Made by a program: the position numbers and the translations under genes
Origin: Acinetobacter junii CIP 64.5
GTDB lineage: Bacteria; Pseudomonadota; Gammaproteobacteria; Pseudomonadales; Moraxellaceae
Length of the DNA: 64,000 nucleotides
Reading direction: 5' to 3'
Assembly: GCF_000368765.1 (NCBI RefSeq)
Contig: NZ_KB849655.1
Location: forward strand, 63,484 to 127,483
The notes under the pieces: model-generated
Seen by the model: the letters and a program-made list of their open reading frames with translations, nothing else
The model's database searches: none
What the model was told of the DNA's origin: nothing
Part shown: positions 1 through 9,999 of the stretch, one piece after another
How positions within the stretch are numbered: position 1 is the stretch's first letter
How the letters are laid out: each line of letters opens with the position of its first letter

Positions 1-82
1 CCCAACGTGAAATGACATCTAATAGCAATAAGCCGTAAACGCCTGGTATTCCTTGATCTTGACGAGTTGAGGTTGTTTTCAT
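1..82 (-). CDS. Partial N-terminus of a probable AraC-type regulator
   Basis: The reading frame starts at an ATG at 80-82 on the minus strand, preceded by a GGAAAG ribosome site, and runs off the window with no stop. The 27 visible residues (starting MKTTSTRQDQGIPGVYG, then a Leu-rich stretch ending in DVISRW) resemble the N-terminal ligand-binding domain of AraC-family regulators. The DNA-binding domain lies outside the window. The family call rests on a short stretch and is tentative. Confidence 0.4.
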   Translation of the reverse strand, partial: MKTTSTRQDQGIPGVYGLLLLDVISRW

Positions 83-211
83 GTGCTTTCCGTGGCGCTC
101 ATCAATTTTTGCCCATATCTTTTAAACATCTAGGTCTCGAACATATTTGCATGAAATAAAAGATTGAATCATAAAAATTGTTGGACAAGAGAGTCACCAA
201 ATGTTCAAAAA

Positions 212-652
212 TCAAGAAGGTTTTCTAAAAACCATAATTTTGGTATTAGATATTAATAACACATCACCGTGTTGGTTCAAAGCCTGTGTTACGTAGCTGA
301 CGATACCACGATCATTTTTAGTTTTTGATGGCACAATTGCAGTAATTTCAACTTCCACATGGATTTTATCGCCAACCCGTGTTGGCCTTGGCCAACGTAA
401 ACTTGACTCTGAACCCAGTAAACCGCCTGCAATAGGGAAACACTCAGTCCAAAGACGCATCGTTACGGCTGATGTATGCCAACCACTTGCAGCTAAGCCT
501 TGAAAAATTGGATGTTGAGCTGCTGCTTGTTCATTGAGATGAAAGGGTTGAGGGTCGTATTGACTTGCAAACTGTTTAACTTCTTCAAGTGTCATTTCAT
601 ACTCACGACTGATGAAACGATCTCCAATTTTCAAATCTTCTAAATACAACAT
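212..652 (-). CDS. MaoC-family hot-dog dehydratase
   Basis: This is a 146-residue protein of the MaoC/R-hydratase hot-dog fold, which hydrates or dehydrates enoyl-CoA-type thioesters. The catalytic Asp and His of the family are visible in YDPQPFH (D33 and H38), and the length is normal for a single-domain member. Its ATG overlaps the stop of the upstream ABC exporter gene by one base (TAATG), so the two are translationally coupled. The substrate cannot be told from the sequence. Confidence 0.85.
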   Translation of the reverse strand: MLYLEDLKIGDRFISREYEMTLEEVKQFASQYDPQPFHLNEQAAAQHPIFQGLAASGWHTSAVTMRLWTECFPIAGGLLGSESSLRWPRPTRVGDKIHVEVEITAIVPSKTKNDRGIVSYVTQALNQHGDVLLISNTKIMVFRKPS

Positions 653-2502
653 TATTCTTTATCCTGCTGAGTTACTCGTTGCTCAACAAGAAAACCGCCT
701 GTTTGACGTTTCCATAGTTGGGCATACAAGCCATCATTTGCAATGAGTTGCTCATGTGTGCCTTGCTCGACAATTTTGCCTTGATCAAGAACAATGAGAC
801 GATCCATTTGTGCAATAGTAGATAATCGGTGTGCAATTGCAATAACCGTTTTGCCTACCATCAAGTCATTTAAACTGCTTTGAATTGCGGCTTCAACTTC
901 AGAATCTAACGCGCTGGTTGCTTCATCAAGTATCAAAATAGGGGCATCTTTGAGGAAAACTCTCGATATTGCAATACGTTGGCGTTGTCCACCTGATAGT
1001 TTGACACCACGTTCACCCACATATGCATCGAAGCCTACACGACCTTTTTGATCACTTAGTTGAGGAATAAACTCATCAGCCTTTGCTTTTTTAACTGCTT
1101 GATATACTTCATCAAGGGTAGCGTTTGGTCGACCATATTTAATATTTTCCGCAACAGTGCGATGTAGTAGAGAGGTGTCTTGGGTGACCAGTGCGATATT
1201 TGCACGGAGACTATCTTGAGTCACTTGATGGATATCTTGACCATCGATAAGAATACGACCCTGATGAATCGAATAAAAATGTAGAAGCAGTTGGATTAAC
1301 GTTGATTTTCCTGCTCCTGATCGACCTACAATGCCAATTTTCTCACCAGGTTTGATGGTTAGATTAAAGTGATCAATAACGTTTTTGTCGTTATAAGCAA
1401 AACTGACATTTTCAAAACTAATTTCACCATGAGGGACTTTGAGTTCAGTGGCATCAGGTTTGTCTTGAATCTCGATTGGCTTACCTAAGGTTTTCATACC
1501 ATCTTGAATCGTACCTACATTCTCAAAAAGCATGGTGACATGCCACATGATAAACTCAGCTAAGCTATCAAGTTTAAGTACCATTGCGGTTGTGGCCGCG
1601 ATTACGCCTAGTGCAGCTTGACCTTCAGTCCAAAGCCAAACTGATGTACCAATAACACTAATAAAGAGAAATGCGCTAAGAAGACGAATACAGATTTGAT
1701 ATTTGACAGCCAATCGCATTTGCTTATAAACAGTCACCATGAATTCTTTCATGGATTCTTTTGCATATTGGCTTTCACGACCAGCATGTGCAAATAATTT
1801 CACTGTTTGAATATTGGTGTATGCATCAGTAACACGTCCTGTCATCACAGCTCGTGCATCGGCTTGCTCTTGAGAGACGCGACCTAGTCGAGGAATAAAG
1901 TAGCTCGCGATACCGATAAACAATGCCAACCATAAAAGTAATGGAACAATAAGTACAGGCGAAATTGAGCCAAGTACAAGACTAATCGTAATGAAATAGA
2001 TAAGTACATAGACCAACATGTCGCCTAAAATCATCCAAAATTCACGCACAGCTAAAGCTGTTTGCATAACTTTGGCAGAGAGTCGACCTGCAAAATCCGT
2101 ATGGAAGAAATCTAAACTTTGTTGTAAGAGTAAATTGTGAAAGCGCCAACGCATACGCATTGGGAAATTACTAAATAACACCTGATGTTTAATAATTGAT
2201 TGAATACTTACAAAAAATATATTCGCAAATAAAATGCTAATAAGGATAGTCAGATTCTGTTGATTCGTTGCTATAAAGGTATCAGGTTGACTTTTACTGA
2301 GCCAATCAACTAGTTTTCCGATATATGAAAAAAATAAAGCTTCAAAACAAGCAGCAGCTGCAGCACATAAAATCAGTATAAATAAAAAAGGTCGAACGCC
2401 CTCAGTGGCTTGCCAAACAAAAGCAAAAAAAGTGGTTGGTAATGGTTTGTTTAAGTCTTTTGTTGGATAAGGATCAACTAATTTCTCAAACCATTGCAAC
2501 AT
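652..2502 (-). CDS. ABC exporter, fused permease and ATPase
   Basis: This 616-residue half-transporter has an N-terminal six-helix exporter domain (about residues 35-330) followed by a nucleotide-binding domain. Walker A is GRSGAGKST at 393-401, the signature LSGGQ is at about 502-506, and Walker B with DEAT is at about 525. Such proteins homodimerise in the inner membrane and export lipids, peptides or drugs. The MsbA/multidrug-like architecture does not identify the cargo. It is the first gene of a two-gene unit with the MaoC hydratase. No signal-peptide or peptidase domain is present. Confidence 0.9.
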   Translation of the reverse strand: MLQWFEKLVDPYPTKDLNKPLPTTFFAFVWQATEGVRPFLFILILCAAAAACFEALFFSYIGKLVDWLSKSQPDTFIATNQQNLTILISILFANIFFVSIQSIIKHQVLFSNFPMRMRWRFHNLLLQQSLDFFHTDFAGRLSAKVMQTALAVREFWMILGDMLVYVLIYFITISLVLGSISPVLIVPLLLWLALFIGIASYFIPRLGRVSQEQADARAVMTGRVTDAYTNIQTVKLFAHAGRESQYAKESMKEFMVTVYKQMRLAVKYQICIRLLSAFLFISVIGTSVWLWTEGQAALGVIAATTAMVLKLDSLAEFIMWHVTMLFENVGTIQDGMKTLGKPIEIQDKPDATELKVPHGEISFENVSFAYNDKNVIDHFNLTIKPGEKIGIVGRSGAGKSTLIQLLLHFYSIHQGRILIDGQDIHQVTQDSLRANIALVTQDTSLLHRTVAENIKYGRPNATLDEVYQAVKKAKADEFIPQLSDQKGRVGFDAYVGERGVKLSGGQRQRIAISRVFLKDAPILILDEATSALDSEVEAAIQSSLNDLMVGKTVIAIAHRLSTIAQMDRLIVLDQGKIVEQGTHEQLIANDGLYAQLWKRQTGGFLVEQRVTQQDKE

Positions 2503-2724
2503 CTAAACTTTCCCCTTGGCCCAAAGTACTAACTTAACTTCAACCTGTAGCATATCAGAAAAAATGTATAGAAAATCACAAAAGGTAAAAATGATAACCA
2601 ATGGTAAAAATTGATAAAATTATAGCCCGTAATTAAGTGAAACTAAATTTACCATTGCAAGTGAGGAAAGATAATTTAAAGTCTACTTTAAATTATCTTT
2701 TTTGTTTTGATCTAAACTTAAATC

Positions 2725-3660
2725 TTAACTGACTTTTGAGCGATGGTCTTGTTGCTCAAAGAACTTGACGGCAGGAGATTGAGCCATATATGCCAATGCT
2801 TGTTCCGTATTGCCTTCATCGACAGGATTAAACTTTGGCGAAACCCAGCGTAGCGTTGCTTTCCACAAATATTTAATTGTAGGAAGATGGTCTGTCTGAG
2901 TTGCAGTTTTTTCAAACTCGCGAATGAAATTAAAGAAACTTTGGCGAACGATCTTTTGCATTTTCTCATACTCTAAATCTTGAGTTGCTAAACCACGGGC
3001 AAAATCAGCAAGTAGATAAATGAACAGAGGAAAGATCACCATCATGATCGCTTGACGAGATAGATAGAAGCCAAATTTATTTTTTACAAGATGCTCAAAT
3101 AAATCATAGGCTACACAACGATGTTCTACTTCTTCAGCTAGATGCCAACGAAACAAATCAGCCATAGCTGGGTCTGCTGAATCCCAAGACTTACTTTCTA
3201 GTGTCCAATGACCAATAGTTCCAGTGAAATGTTCAATCGCAGCGATAATACCAACACGGAATAATAACCAATATTCTTCAAGCGCTTTATTTCTAAGTAT
3301 TGGAAGTCCCAAAGGCTTATCACCTAAAAGTATATTAAATAAGAAGTGGGCGCGATTTAGTTGATCTTGAACGTCGTAGCCATTCTCCCGTAAAAAATCT
3401 TGTACATTTTCATGAGCGCGAGCATGGGTAGTTTCTTGGCGAATAAATCCAATAACATCTTCTTTTAATTTTTCATCTGTTATCAGAGGGAGGGTTTTAT
3501 TAAATACGCGACAAAACCAAAATTCACCAGCAGGTAAAAGCATGTTGATTCCATTTGCCACATGAGAACAAAGTGGATCGTTTTTCATCCAGCACACTGA
3601 AGATTCTGAGAAGTCGAAATGCACTTTTCTAGCTTTGATTTGGTGGCTTTCTAAAATCAT
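2725..3660 (-). CDS. Predicted metal-dependent hydrolase (PF10118 type)
   Basis: The protein is about 311 residues and resembles the putative metal-dependent hydrolases common in Acinetobacter and Pseudomonas. It is rich in paired His/Glu, with HARAHE and HLAEEVEHR motifs that look like a ferritin-like di-metal helical bundle. I chose the ATG at 3658-3660, which follows a GGGTG ribosome site; the longer frame needs a GTG start. It stands alone between a 220-base gap and a divergent small gene. Biochemical function is unknown. Confidence 0.8.
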   Translation of the reverse strand: MILESHQIKARKVHFDFSESSVCWMKNDPLCSHVANGINMLLPAGEFWFCRVFNKTLPLITDEKLKEDVIGFIRQETTHARAHENVQDFLRENGYDVQDQLNRAHFLFNILLGDKPLGLPILRNKALEEYWLLFRVGIIAAIEHFTGTIGHWTLESKSWDSADPAMADLFRWHLAEEVEHRCVAYDLFEHLVKNKFGFYLSRQAIMMVIFPLFIYLLADFARGLATQDLEYEKMQKIVRQSFFNFIREFEKTATQTDHLPTIKYLWKATLRWVSPKFNPVDEGNTEQALAYMAQSPAVKFFEQQDHRSKVS

Positions 3661-3931
3661 ATATGTCACCCAAATGAAATTACGAATTATTTTGATGCAT
3701 CATTTTTAGCATTGCATCAAGTTGCATTCCATGTGCTTTGAGGACGAATAAGCATCATTTTCTAGTGTCTAATAATAAAAATAGGCAGCCAAGGAGATGG
3801 ATCAACTCAAAATCAAGATTTTATTGAATCTAACTTTTGTTTTATTAAAACTATGCGATAAAAACCAAAATTTATTCATCAGAGGGGTATATACTGAGAG
3901 TGAAATACAAAAACTGAATAGGATAAAGAAT

Positions 3932-4126
3932 ATGTTGTTAAAGTTTACGCTTCGATTTGTCGCTGTTTTATTTTCAGTCTTAATTATTACAGCACTTTCA
4001 ATTCACTTTTTCTTTTCCGAGAAAATCGTTACGGATTTATGGATTATTGTCGTTCCTGTAATTTTAGGTATACCTATGCTCACAGCAATTACGCTTACTA
4101 AAGATGAAGAGTTAAATTTGTCTTAG
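3932..4126 (+). CDS. Small two-helix membrane protein, unknown function
   Basis: A 64-residue frame begins at an ATG at 3932 with an AGGATAAAG-like site upstream. It contains two predicted membrane helices (about residues 8-27 and 35-57) and a charged tail. A longer in-frame start at 3797 exists, but its AAGGAG touches the ATG with no spacer, so it is less likely. A + strand terminator-like hairpin follows 34 bases after the stop, which supports a transcribed gene. I do not recognise the family. Confidence 0.55.
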   Translation: MLLKFTLRFVAVLFSVLIITALSIHFFFSEKIVTDLWIIVVPVILGIPMLTAITLTKDEELNLS

Positions 4127-4159
4127 TTTAAAAGAGCTTAAACTGACTTTAAAATACTT

Positions 4160-4205
4160 AATAGCCCGAGAGATATAGTTACTACACCTTTCAGGCTATT
4201 TTTAT
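4160..4205 (+). terminator. Rho-independent-like terminator after the small membrane gene
   Basis: AATAGCC at 4160-4166 pairs with GGCTATT at 4194-4200, and a T run follows on the + strand. The loop is long but has inner AGAG/CTTT pairing. The orientation fits the + strand small gene rather than the convergent mscS gene. Confidence 0.5.
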
Positions 4206-4214
4206 ATGGGCACC

Positions 4215-5477
4215 TTAAATTATTTGCTCAACGTTATTAGTATTTTGATGATTCAAAGCTTGAAAATCATGTCCTGATGGAGCTTGATAAATTCTCAGTC
4301 CAAACTCTGGGATAATTGCAATTAAGTGATCAAAAATATCAGATTGGATTGCCTCATAAGAAGCCCATGCAATTGTATTGGTGAATGCATAAATTTCTAA
4401 AGGTAGTCCTTCGCTTGTAGGTTGTAACTGACGCACCAGAATAGTTTGATGCTGTGCGATACCTTGATGTTGACGTAAGTAAAATTCAACATATGCTCTA
4501 AATGTACCAACATTTGTCAAACGTCGCTTGTTGTATTGCGATTGATTGCTGAGTTGTTTGTTAAACTCATCAATTTCAGACTGTTTTGCATCTAAATATT
4601 GATCTAATAATAAAAACTCTTTTAACTTCTGTTGTTCTGTATCTGTCATAAAGTGAACAGTGCTTTGATCAAGAAAAATCGAACGCTTTATGCGACGACA
4701 ACCAGAGTTACTCATTCCGCGCCAGTTTCTAAATGTATCAGTCACAAGTTTGTTGGTTGGGATGGTTGTAAATGTCTTATCAAAGTTTTGTACCGTCACA
4801 GTATGTAATGACATATCAATTACGTCACCATCCGCGTTTAGCGATGGCATTTCTATCCAGTCACCAATGCGCACCATGTCATAAGAAGATATTTGAATAC
4901 TTGCAACTAACGACAGAATCGTGTTTTGGAAAACTAACATTAACACCGCTGCCATCGCACCAAATCCAGCCAATAAAGTAAATACATCTTTTTTAAGGAA
5001 GGTGCCTAGGATCATCAGACCACAAACGACAAATAGGATTAACTTGATGAGTTGAAGATAACCTTTGATGGGTTTGTTTCTGGATTTTGGGTTACGTTGA
5101 TAAAGTAAGTTAAAAATATTGAGTGCTTCACTAACCGTTAAGGCTAGAGTCAGGAAAATAAATGCCTGAGCACCCATTTGTACAAATGTAATCACTTTGG
5201 CTGGGAGATGCGGAATGGTCGTAATACCATTCATAATCACAATAGCAGGGACGATATTTGCAAAGCGACGAGTAATACTGTGTTGCGCAAAGATTGATTG
5301 ATTTGGTGATTTTAATTTGGTGATTAAATGTCTAATACCACGAACGATAATTCTTTTAGCAATAAAGTTTGCCAAAGCGGCAAAGAAAATCAGAATTGAT
5401 AAAGCGACTAACATTTCTAGCCAAGGGTATTGGCTCAATTCAGTTCGAATATCGCTAATAAAATTAAAATAATTCAA
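4215..5477 (-). CDS. MscS-family mechanosensitive channel
   Basis: This 420-residue membrane protein has about five N-terminal helices (residues 18-190) and then an MscS beta domain carrying the VGDWIEMPSLNADGDVI-type segment. The C-terminal soluble region continues to about residue 410. It resembles the larger YbdG/MscM-like class more than minimal MscS (about 286 residues). These channels open on membrane tension and protect against osmotic downshock. A strong hairpin lies just upstream of the start, in the likely 5' untranslated region. Confidence 0.85.
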   Translation of the reverse strand: MNYFNFISDIRTELSQYPWLEMLVALSILIFFAALANFIAKRIIVRGIRHLITKLKSPNQSIFAQHSITRRFANIVPAIVIMNGITTIPHLPAKVITFVQMGAQAFIFLTLALTVSEALNIFNLLYQRNPKSRNKPIKGYLQLIKLILFVVCGLMILGTFLKKDVFTLLAGFGAMAAVLMLVFQNTILSLVASIQISSYDMVRIGDWIEMPSLNADGDVIDMSLHTVTVQNFDKTFTTIPTNKLVTDTFRNWRGMSNSGCRRIKRSIFLDQSTVHFMTDTEQQKLKEFLLLDQYLDAKQSEIDEFNKQLSNQSQYNKRRLTNVGTFRAYVEFYLRQHQGIAQHQTILVRQLQPTSEGLPLEIYAFTNTIAWASYEAIQSDIFDHLIAIIPEFGLRIYQAPSGHDFQALNHQNTNNVEQII

Positions 5478-5483
5478 AATAAA

Positions 5484-5523
5484 AACACCTTAAAATTCTT
5501 TAATGCGAGAATTGTAAGGTGTT
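5484..5523. repeat. 40-base hairpin just upstream of mscS
   Basis: AACACCTTA at 5484-5492 pairs with TAAGGTGTT at 5515-5523, and the inner AATTCT pairs with AGAATT. It sits 7 to 46 bases before the mscS start. The 10-mer GTAAGGTGTT recurs at 5567-5576 beside a smaller ACAGTT/AACTGT hairpin. Neither stem is followed by a T run on either strand, so these are not typical terminators. Confidence 0.5.
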
Positions 5524-5586
5524 GAATTGAATTCTGATAATTTGCTGACAGTTTATATACGAACTGTAAGGTGTTATTACATTCAA

Positions 5587-6126
5587 TTACCACATCAGAT
5601 CATCAGGGATCACATATGCTGCGTAAGGATCTTCTTCATCTGTAGTTTGGTCATTTTTCTCATCTTTATTATTAACCAAAATGAAGCCTTGCATTTTTTG
5701 ATCAATTTTCTCGGCTAAAGCCTTTGGTAGATATGCGTATTGTTCCTGATCTTTTGCGACAACAAGAGAACCTGATACCAGCGCATTATAAATTTGTTGA
5801 TTGATGTAAACTTTTTTGATCTTGTTCTCATCAATAAATTGATAAGCAATATCACCCTCTGTATTTTCAACTTTATGTTGTTTGATCATTTGAATGATCG
5901 AGGCTTTCAACGCTTTTTCTTCAAGAATTTTTTGCTTTTCTAAATTTAATGCCTGATCTTTTGCTAATTTCTCTTGTTTTGCACGATCAATTTCAGCTTT
6001 TAATTCAGCATCATCATTTTGTCCAGTGCGCTGTTCGTGCTGAGCTTGTTTGGTTAGTTTCTTCGCTTTTTTATTATCAACTAAGCCCGCTTTAAGCAAT
6101 TGAGCTTGTAATGCATTTTTTACCAT
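5587..6126 (-). CDS. DUF2058 (YaiL-like) nucleoprotein
   Basis: A 179-residue, highly charged protein of the DUF2058/YaiL family. Residues 1-85 form a Lys/Glu-rich, coiled-coil-like N-terminus; the conserved domain with YQFIDENKIKKVYIN and the LPKALAEKI region follows. A short acidic tail ends the protein. Members have been annotated as polynucleotide-associated, but no firm function is known. It ends 3 bases after the DUF1275 gene in the same direction, so the two are probably co-transcribed. Confidence 0.85.
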   Translation of the reverse strand: MVKNALQAQLLKAGLVDNKKAKKLTKQAQHEQRTGQNDDAELKAEIDRAKQEKLAKDQALNLEKQKILEEKALKASIIQMIKQHKVENTEGDIAYQFIDENKIKKVYINQQIYNALVSGSLVVAKDQEQYAYLPKALAEKIDQKMQGFILVNNKDEKNDQTTDEEDPYAAYVIPDDLMW

Positions 6127-6129
6127 AAT

Positions 6130-6810
6130 TCAATCCAAATCTGAGTGTGATGAAGAGCGAAAATAAACGATCCAATAAGTCATACTTAATACAAGACTCA
6201 GTCCTGCAGGTATGAGAAAAGTTTGTAATTTTAAATAAGGATAAAGCAAACTGCCAATCAATCCACCCACTAAAAAACCCGTAAAAATTAGAAAATGTAA
6301 AAAAATACGCCTATTTTCAATTTTTAAACCTCGAACTTTGTAGCCAATTGTCAAACCAATATCTGTCAAAACTCCAGACAGATGTGTGGTGCGAATGATT
6401 GCTCCTTTGTAATGGCTAACCATTGCATTTTGAACACCCATTGCAACGCAAGCCCAAAGAAGACCATAACGAGGGAAGTAAGGGAGGAGCAGCCATGTGA
6501 GGAATAAAAATATAGCAACAAGGCTGAGCGGAAATCCATAATGGTGACCAAAAGTCACATTACTATTTCCTAAAATCAGTCCACTATAAAAGGAACCAAT
6601 AACGAAACAAATAACAACTAAAGCTAAGTAAATAAAGTGGTCAGGTTGCCAGTCCAGTAAGCTCATTGCAAGCATACTGACATTTCCAGTCATATGAGAA
6701 ACAGATTGATGAAGAACGGTAAATAAGCCTAAAACGTTTACCATTCCTGCATTCAATGCCAATAAAAAAGCACCGATTTGAATCCAGTTTGGTAAACGTT
6801 GTAAAGGCAT
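6130..6810 (-). CDS. DUF1275 (YoaK-like) membrane protein
   Basis: A 226-residue integral membrane protein with about six helices, belonging to the YoaK/DUF1275 family. The N-terminal stretch NAGMVNVLGLFTVLHQSVSH followed by MTGN is the family hallmark. Function is unknown. It lies between sstT (12 bases upstream) and the DUF2058 gene (3 bases downstream) on the same strand. All three probably share one transcript. Confidence 0.85.
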   Translation of the reverse strand: MPLQRLPNWIQIGAFLLALNAGMVNVLGLFTVLHQSVSHMTGNVSMLAMSLLDWQPDHFIYLALVVICFVIGSFYSGLILGNSNVTFGHHYGFPLSLVAIFLFLTWLLLPYFPRYGLLWACVAMGVQNAMVSHYKGAIIRTTHLSGVLTDIGLTIGYKVRGLKIENRRIFLHFLIFTGFLVGGLIGSLLYPYLKLQTFLIPAGLSLVLSMTYWIVYFRSSSHSDLD

Positions 6811-6822
6811 AATAACCTACGA

Positions 6823-8019
6823 TTATTGACGGTTACGAAAATCTACTGCAGCAGTGAATAAAACATCAGTTGATGAGTTTAATGCAGTTTCAGTTGAGTC
6901 CTGCAAAACACTAATAATCATACCAATAGCAACCACTTGCATTGCGACTTCTGATGATATACCAAATAGGCTACATGCAACAGGGATTAGCAATAAAGAA
7001 CCACCAGCAACACCAGATGCACCACAAGCGGATACTGTGGCAACAACTGATAAAATAAGCATTGTGCTTAAATCAACGTGAATACCCAACGTATGTACTG
7101 CAGCTAATGTTAATACAGTGATGGTTACAGCTGCACCCGCCATATTTACTGTTGCGCCTAGAGGAATCGAAACACTCGCAGTTGCTTCATTGACACCTAA
7201 ACGATGAGCTAAATCTAAATTCACAGGAATATTCGCTGCTGAGCTGCGCGTGAAAAAAGCAGTAATACCACTTTCTTTCAAACATTTGAAAACTAATGGA
7301 TAAGGATTCGAGCGCATTGTAACTCCAACAAGAATTGGATTAATTACAAGAGCAACGAAGAACATCGTACCAAGAAGTACCGCAAGTAAATGGGCATAAC
7401 TTGAAAGAGTAGCCAAACCTGCATCAGCAAAAGTAACAGCGACTAAACCGAAAATACCGATTGGAGCGAATCCAATAACAACATGAATGATTTTATTGAC
7501 CGCATCTGCAACATCTGTAAGTACTTTTTTGGTTGTATCAGAACTATGACGCAATGCGATGCCTAAACCAATTGCCCAAGCTAAAATTCCAATGAAGTTT
7601 GCTTCACTAATTGCTTGTACTGGGTTTGCAATAAAGCTTAAAAGAAGATTTTTTAAGATTTCAGCTAAACTACCAGGTGCTTGTAGTTCTGATTGTGTAG
7701 TTAGATGAAGAAACAACTGACTCGGGAAAACAATACTTGCAATCACTGCACTAAATGCAGCGAGTAGCATACCGACTACATAGAGGGTCATGACAGGTTT
7801 TAAGTTTGAATGCTGTCCAACTTTAAAATTCGCAATTGAAGATAACACAAGCACGAAAACTAAAATGGGTGCAACAGACTTCAAAGCTTTAATAAACAAT
7901 TCACCCAATAAACTTAAATAAGGTGTAAAGTTAGGAAACAGCATTGCCACGCCAATTCCTAAAAAAATAGCGATAATAATTTTGGTAACTAAACTTAAGC
8001 GAGACAGTACACTAAACAT
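6823..8019 (-). CDS. sstT: Na+/serine-threonine symporter
   Basis: This 398-residue dicarboxylate/amino-acid:cation symporter matches SstT in length and in its conserved segments, for example [20 protein letters not shown] and [14 protein letters not shown] in the C-terminal half. It imports serine and threonine with sodium. Re-entrant hairpin segments rich in Ser/Gly are visible at about residues 255-285 and 325-350. It is the first gene of a likely three-gene unit with the DUF1275 and DUF2058 genes. Confidence 0.9.
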   Translation of the reverse strand: MFSVLSRLSLVTKIIIAIFLGIGVAMLFPNFTPYLSLLGELFIKALKSVAPILVFVLVLSSIANFKVGQHSNLKPVMTLYVVGMLLAAFSAVIASIVFPSQLFLHLTTQSELQAPGSLAEILKNLLLSFIANPVQAISEANFIGILAWAIGLGIALRHSSDTTKKVLTDVADAVNKIIHVVIGFAPIGIFGLVAVTFADAGLATLSSYAHLLAVLLGTMFFVALVINPILVGVTMRSNPYPLVFKCLKESGITAFFTRSSAANIPVNLDLAHRLGVNEATASVSIPLGATVNMAGAAVTITVLTLAAVHTLGIHVDLSTMLILSVVATVSACGASGVAGGSLLLIPVACSLFGISSEVAMQVVAIGMIISVLQDSTETALNSSTDVLFTAAVDFRNRQ

Positions 8020-8220
8020 ATAAAGGCCTTACAAACCCATGTGCGGTTTAAGGTTAAACAAGCGCCGTATTCTATACCTAACCACCCTGAATAATAAAAT
8101 TTTTTTTGATGATGAATTAATTAAAAAATTGCGTAAAAATTAACATAATGTTTTTGCAAATGTTTTATCAGAAAGCATTTTATCTTTTTGCATAAAAAAA
8201 CAGCATTTATTACTGTCCTC

Positions 8221-9918
8221 TTAATTTTTTTCAATAGGAGATATGCTTTGAACTGCCTGATAATGCGAAAGAAAAATTTCACCTGTTAATTCATCCACGA
8301 GCTTTGATTTTCTTAAACGATCCATCACAGGACTCTTCACTTCAGACAGGTGTAGTTTAATATTAAGACGCGCGAGTTCCTTATTTAACTCTTCCAACAT
8401 TTCTAATGCACTAAGATCGATATTGCTGATGCTTGAACAATTTATAATCACATGTCGGATTTCTGCATTTTGACTAAGTTCAGTAATCACATAGCCTTTT
8501 AATACATGTGCATTTAAGAAGCTTAGATTTTCATCAATACGAAAAGAGGCAATAGTCGGAACAGTAATGACATCATAGCGTGATACATTTCTAAAGTGTT
8601 GAGTTCCTTCTATCAGACCGATCACAGCTATATGTGGACGGCTGACACGCCATAGCAACATGATAAAAGTAAGACCAATACCAATAATCAGACCTGTAGA
8701 AATATCAATAAATGTTACACCGAGGAAGGTTATTAACATCGCAAAACCATCTGCCTTTGAATATTTCCATGTTTCGATAAAGGGAGCGATAGTGATGAGT
8801 TTCCAAATGGAGACTAAAATTGTAGCGGCTAATACAGTTAGGGGAAGAGTTTCAAAGATACCTGTAAAATACAAGCAGACTAAAATCATAGTGAGAGAGG
8901 AGAGGATGCCTGAAATCGGTGTTTTTGCACCTGCATCACTATTTACCACAGTGCGTGACAAGCTACCTGAAACCGCAAAGCCATTATTAATACTTGCTGC
9001 GATGTTTGCGAATCCTAAAGCAATGAGTTCTTGACTACTATTTAAGTCATCACGTTTCTGTAGAGCAGTGGCTTGAGCGATTGCAAGAGATTCTACAAAG
9101 CTAATCATGGCAATCATAAACGCGCTAGGTAAGAGCTTAAAAGCAAGCTCAGAATCCCATGACGGAAAATAAAAATGTGGTAAACCACTCGGGATAGTGC
9201 CGACGGTTTTTAAACTATTTTGTTCCAGATCAAATATTGCTACGATAATGATTGATGAGATAACAACGATTAATGGGATAATTCGAGCCAGGAAAACTGA
9301 GTGCACAAATTTTGGTAAAAGCACTAAAATTAATATGGCGGCACAACTGAAAATTAAACTGATTAAGCTAAGTTCTTGTATATGTTTGACTAAGCTAGAA
9401 ATAAATTCAGGAATATTATTTGACTGAAGAGGTATATCTAATAAAAACTTAAGTTGCCCGAGAGCAATCAGTAATGCAGAAGCAATGATAAAACTTTGAA
9501 TAACTGGATGGCTAATCAATTGTATTAAAAAACCAAAGCGCAATAATCCTAGAACTAGCGAGATTACTCCTACCATCATGCTCAATAGATAAGCCGCTTC
9601 GATGTATTGCTGACTACCGACAGGGAATAATGGATTTAGTGTTGCAAAGACCATCATCGAAATGATTGCAACAGGACCAATCGATAGCGTAGTGCTGCTG
9701 CCAGTGAAAGCATAAACAATCATCGGCAATATGCTTGCATAAATACCCATAACAGGTGGCAAACCAGCAAGCATCGCATAAGCCATACCTTGAGGTACTA
9801 ACATTGCGAGAACGATAAAAGCAGCAATCAAATCGGATTTAAAGCTCGATATTTGATACGTTTTTAGCCATTTAAAAGCTGGAAAAAGAGTGCTTATACT
9901 CAAATCTATTTTTTTCAT
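8221..9918 (-). CDS. SulP-family anion permease with STAS domain
   Basis: About 565 residues: a SulP membrane domain (residues 25-430, with the VPQGMAYAMLAGLPPVMGIYA signature region) followed by a cytoplasmic STAS domain (about 440-555). The family transports sulfate, bicarbonate or dicarboxylates. I chose the ATG at 9916-9918; the longer frame uses TTG. It lies 81 bases downstream of a BigR-like repressor in the same direction. That suggests the cargo is a sulfur oxyanion produced or needed during sulfide/persulfide stress. This is an inference from context. Confidence 0.88.
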   Translation of the reverse strand: MKKIDLSISTLFPAFKWLKTYQISSFKSDLIAAFIVLAMLVPQGMAYAMLAGLPPVMGIYASILPMIVYAFTGSSTTLSIGPVAIISMMVFATLNPLFPVGSQQYIEAAYLLSMMVGVISLVLGLLRFGFLIQLISHPVIQSFIIASALLIALGQLKFLLDIPLQSNNIPEFISSLVKHIQELSLISLIFSCAAILILVLLPKFVHSVFLARIIPLIVVISSIIIVAIFDLEQNSLKTVGTIPSGLPHFYFPSWDSELAFKLLPSAFMIAMISFVESLAIAQATALQKRDDLNSSQELIALGFANIAASINNGFAVSGSLSRTVVNSDAGAKTPISGILSSLTMILVCLYFTGIFETLPLTVLAATILVSIWKLITIAPFIETWKYSKADGFAMLITFLGVTFIDISTGLIIGIGLTFIMLLWRVSRPHIAVIGLIEGTQHFRNVSRYDVITVPTIASFRIDENLSFLNAHVLKGYVITELSQNAEIRHVIINCSSISNIDLSALEMLEELNKELARLNIKLHLSEVKSPVMDRLRKSKLVDELTGEIFLSHYQAVQSISPIEKN

Positions 9919-9932
9919 GCATATCAAAGTTT

Positions 9933-9950
9933 ATATCGTTATAACGATAT
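9933..9950. promoter_or_regulatory. Perfect 18-bp palindrome before sulP
   Basis: ATATCGTTATAACGATAT is a perfect palindrome 15 bases upstream of the sulP start, inside the bigR-sulP gap. It could be an operator or mRNA hairpin. It does not share a core with the palindrome before bigR. Confidence 0.5.
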
Positions 9951-9999
9951 TATGCAGGAAAAGCCAATAGCTTAAAATTTAAATCTAACTTTATGAACG

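Noticed and set aside
8160-8220. Terminator after sulP
   Set aside because: ACAG/CTGT followed by T residues on the minus strand is only a 4-bp stem, too weak to call.
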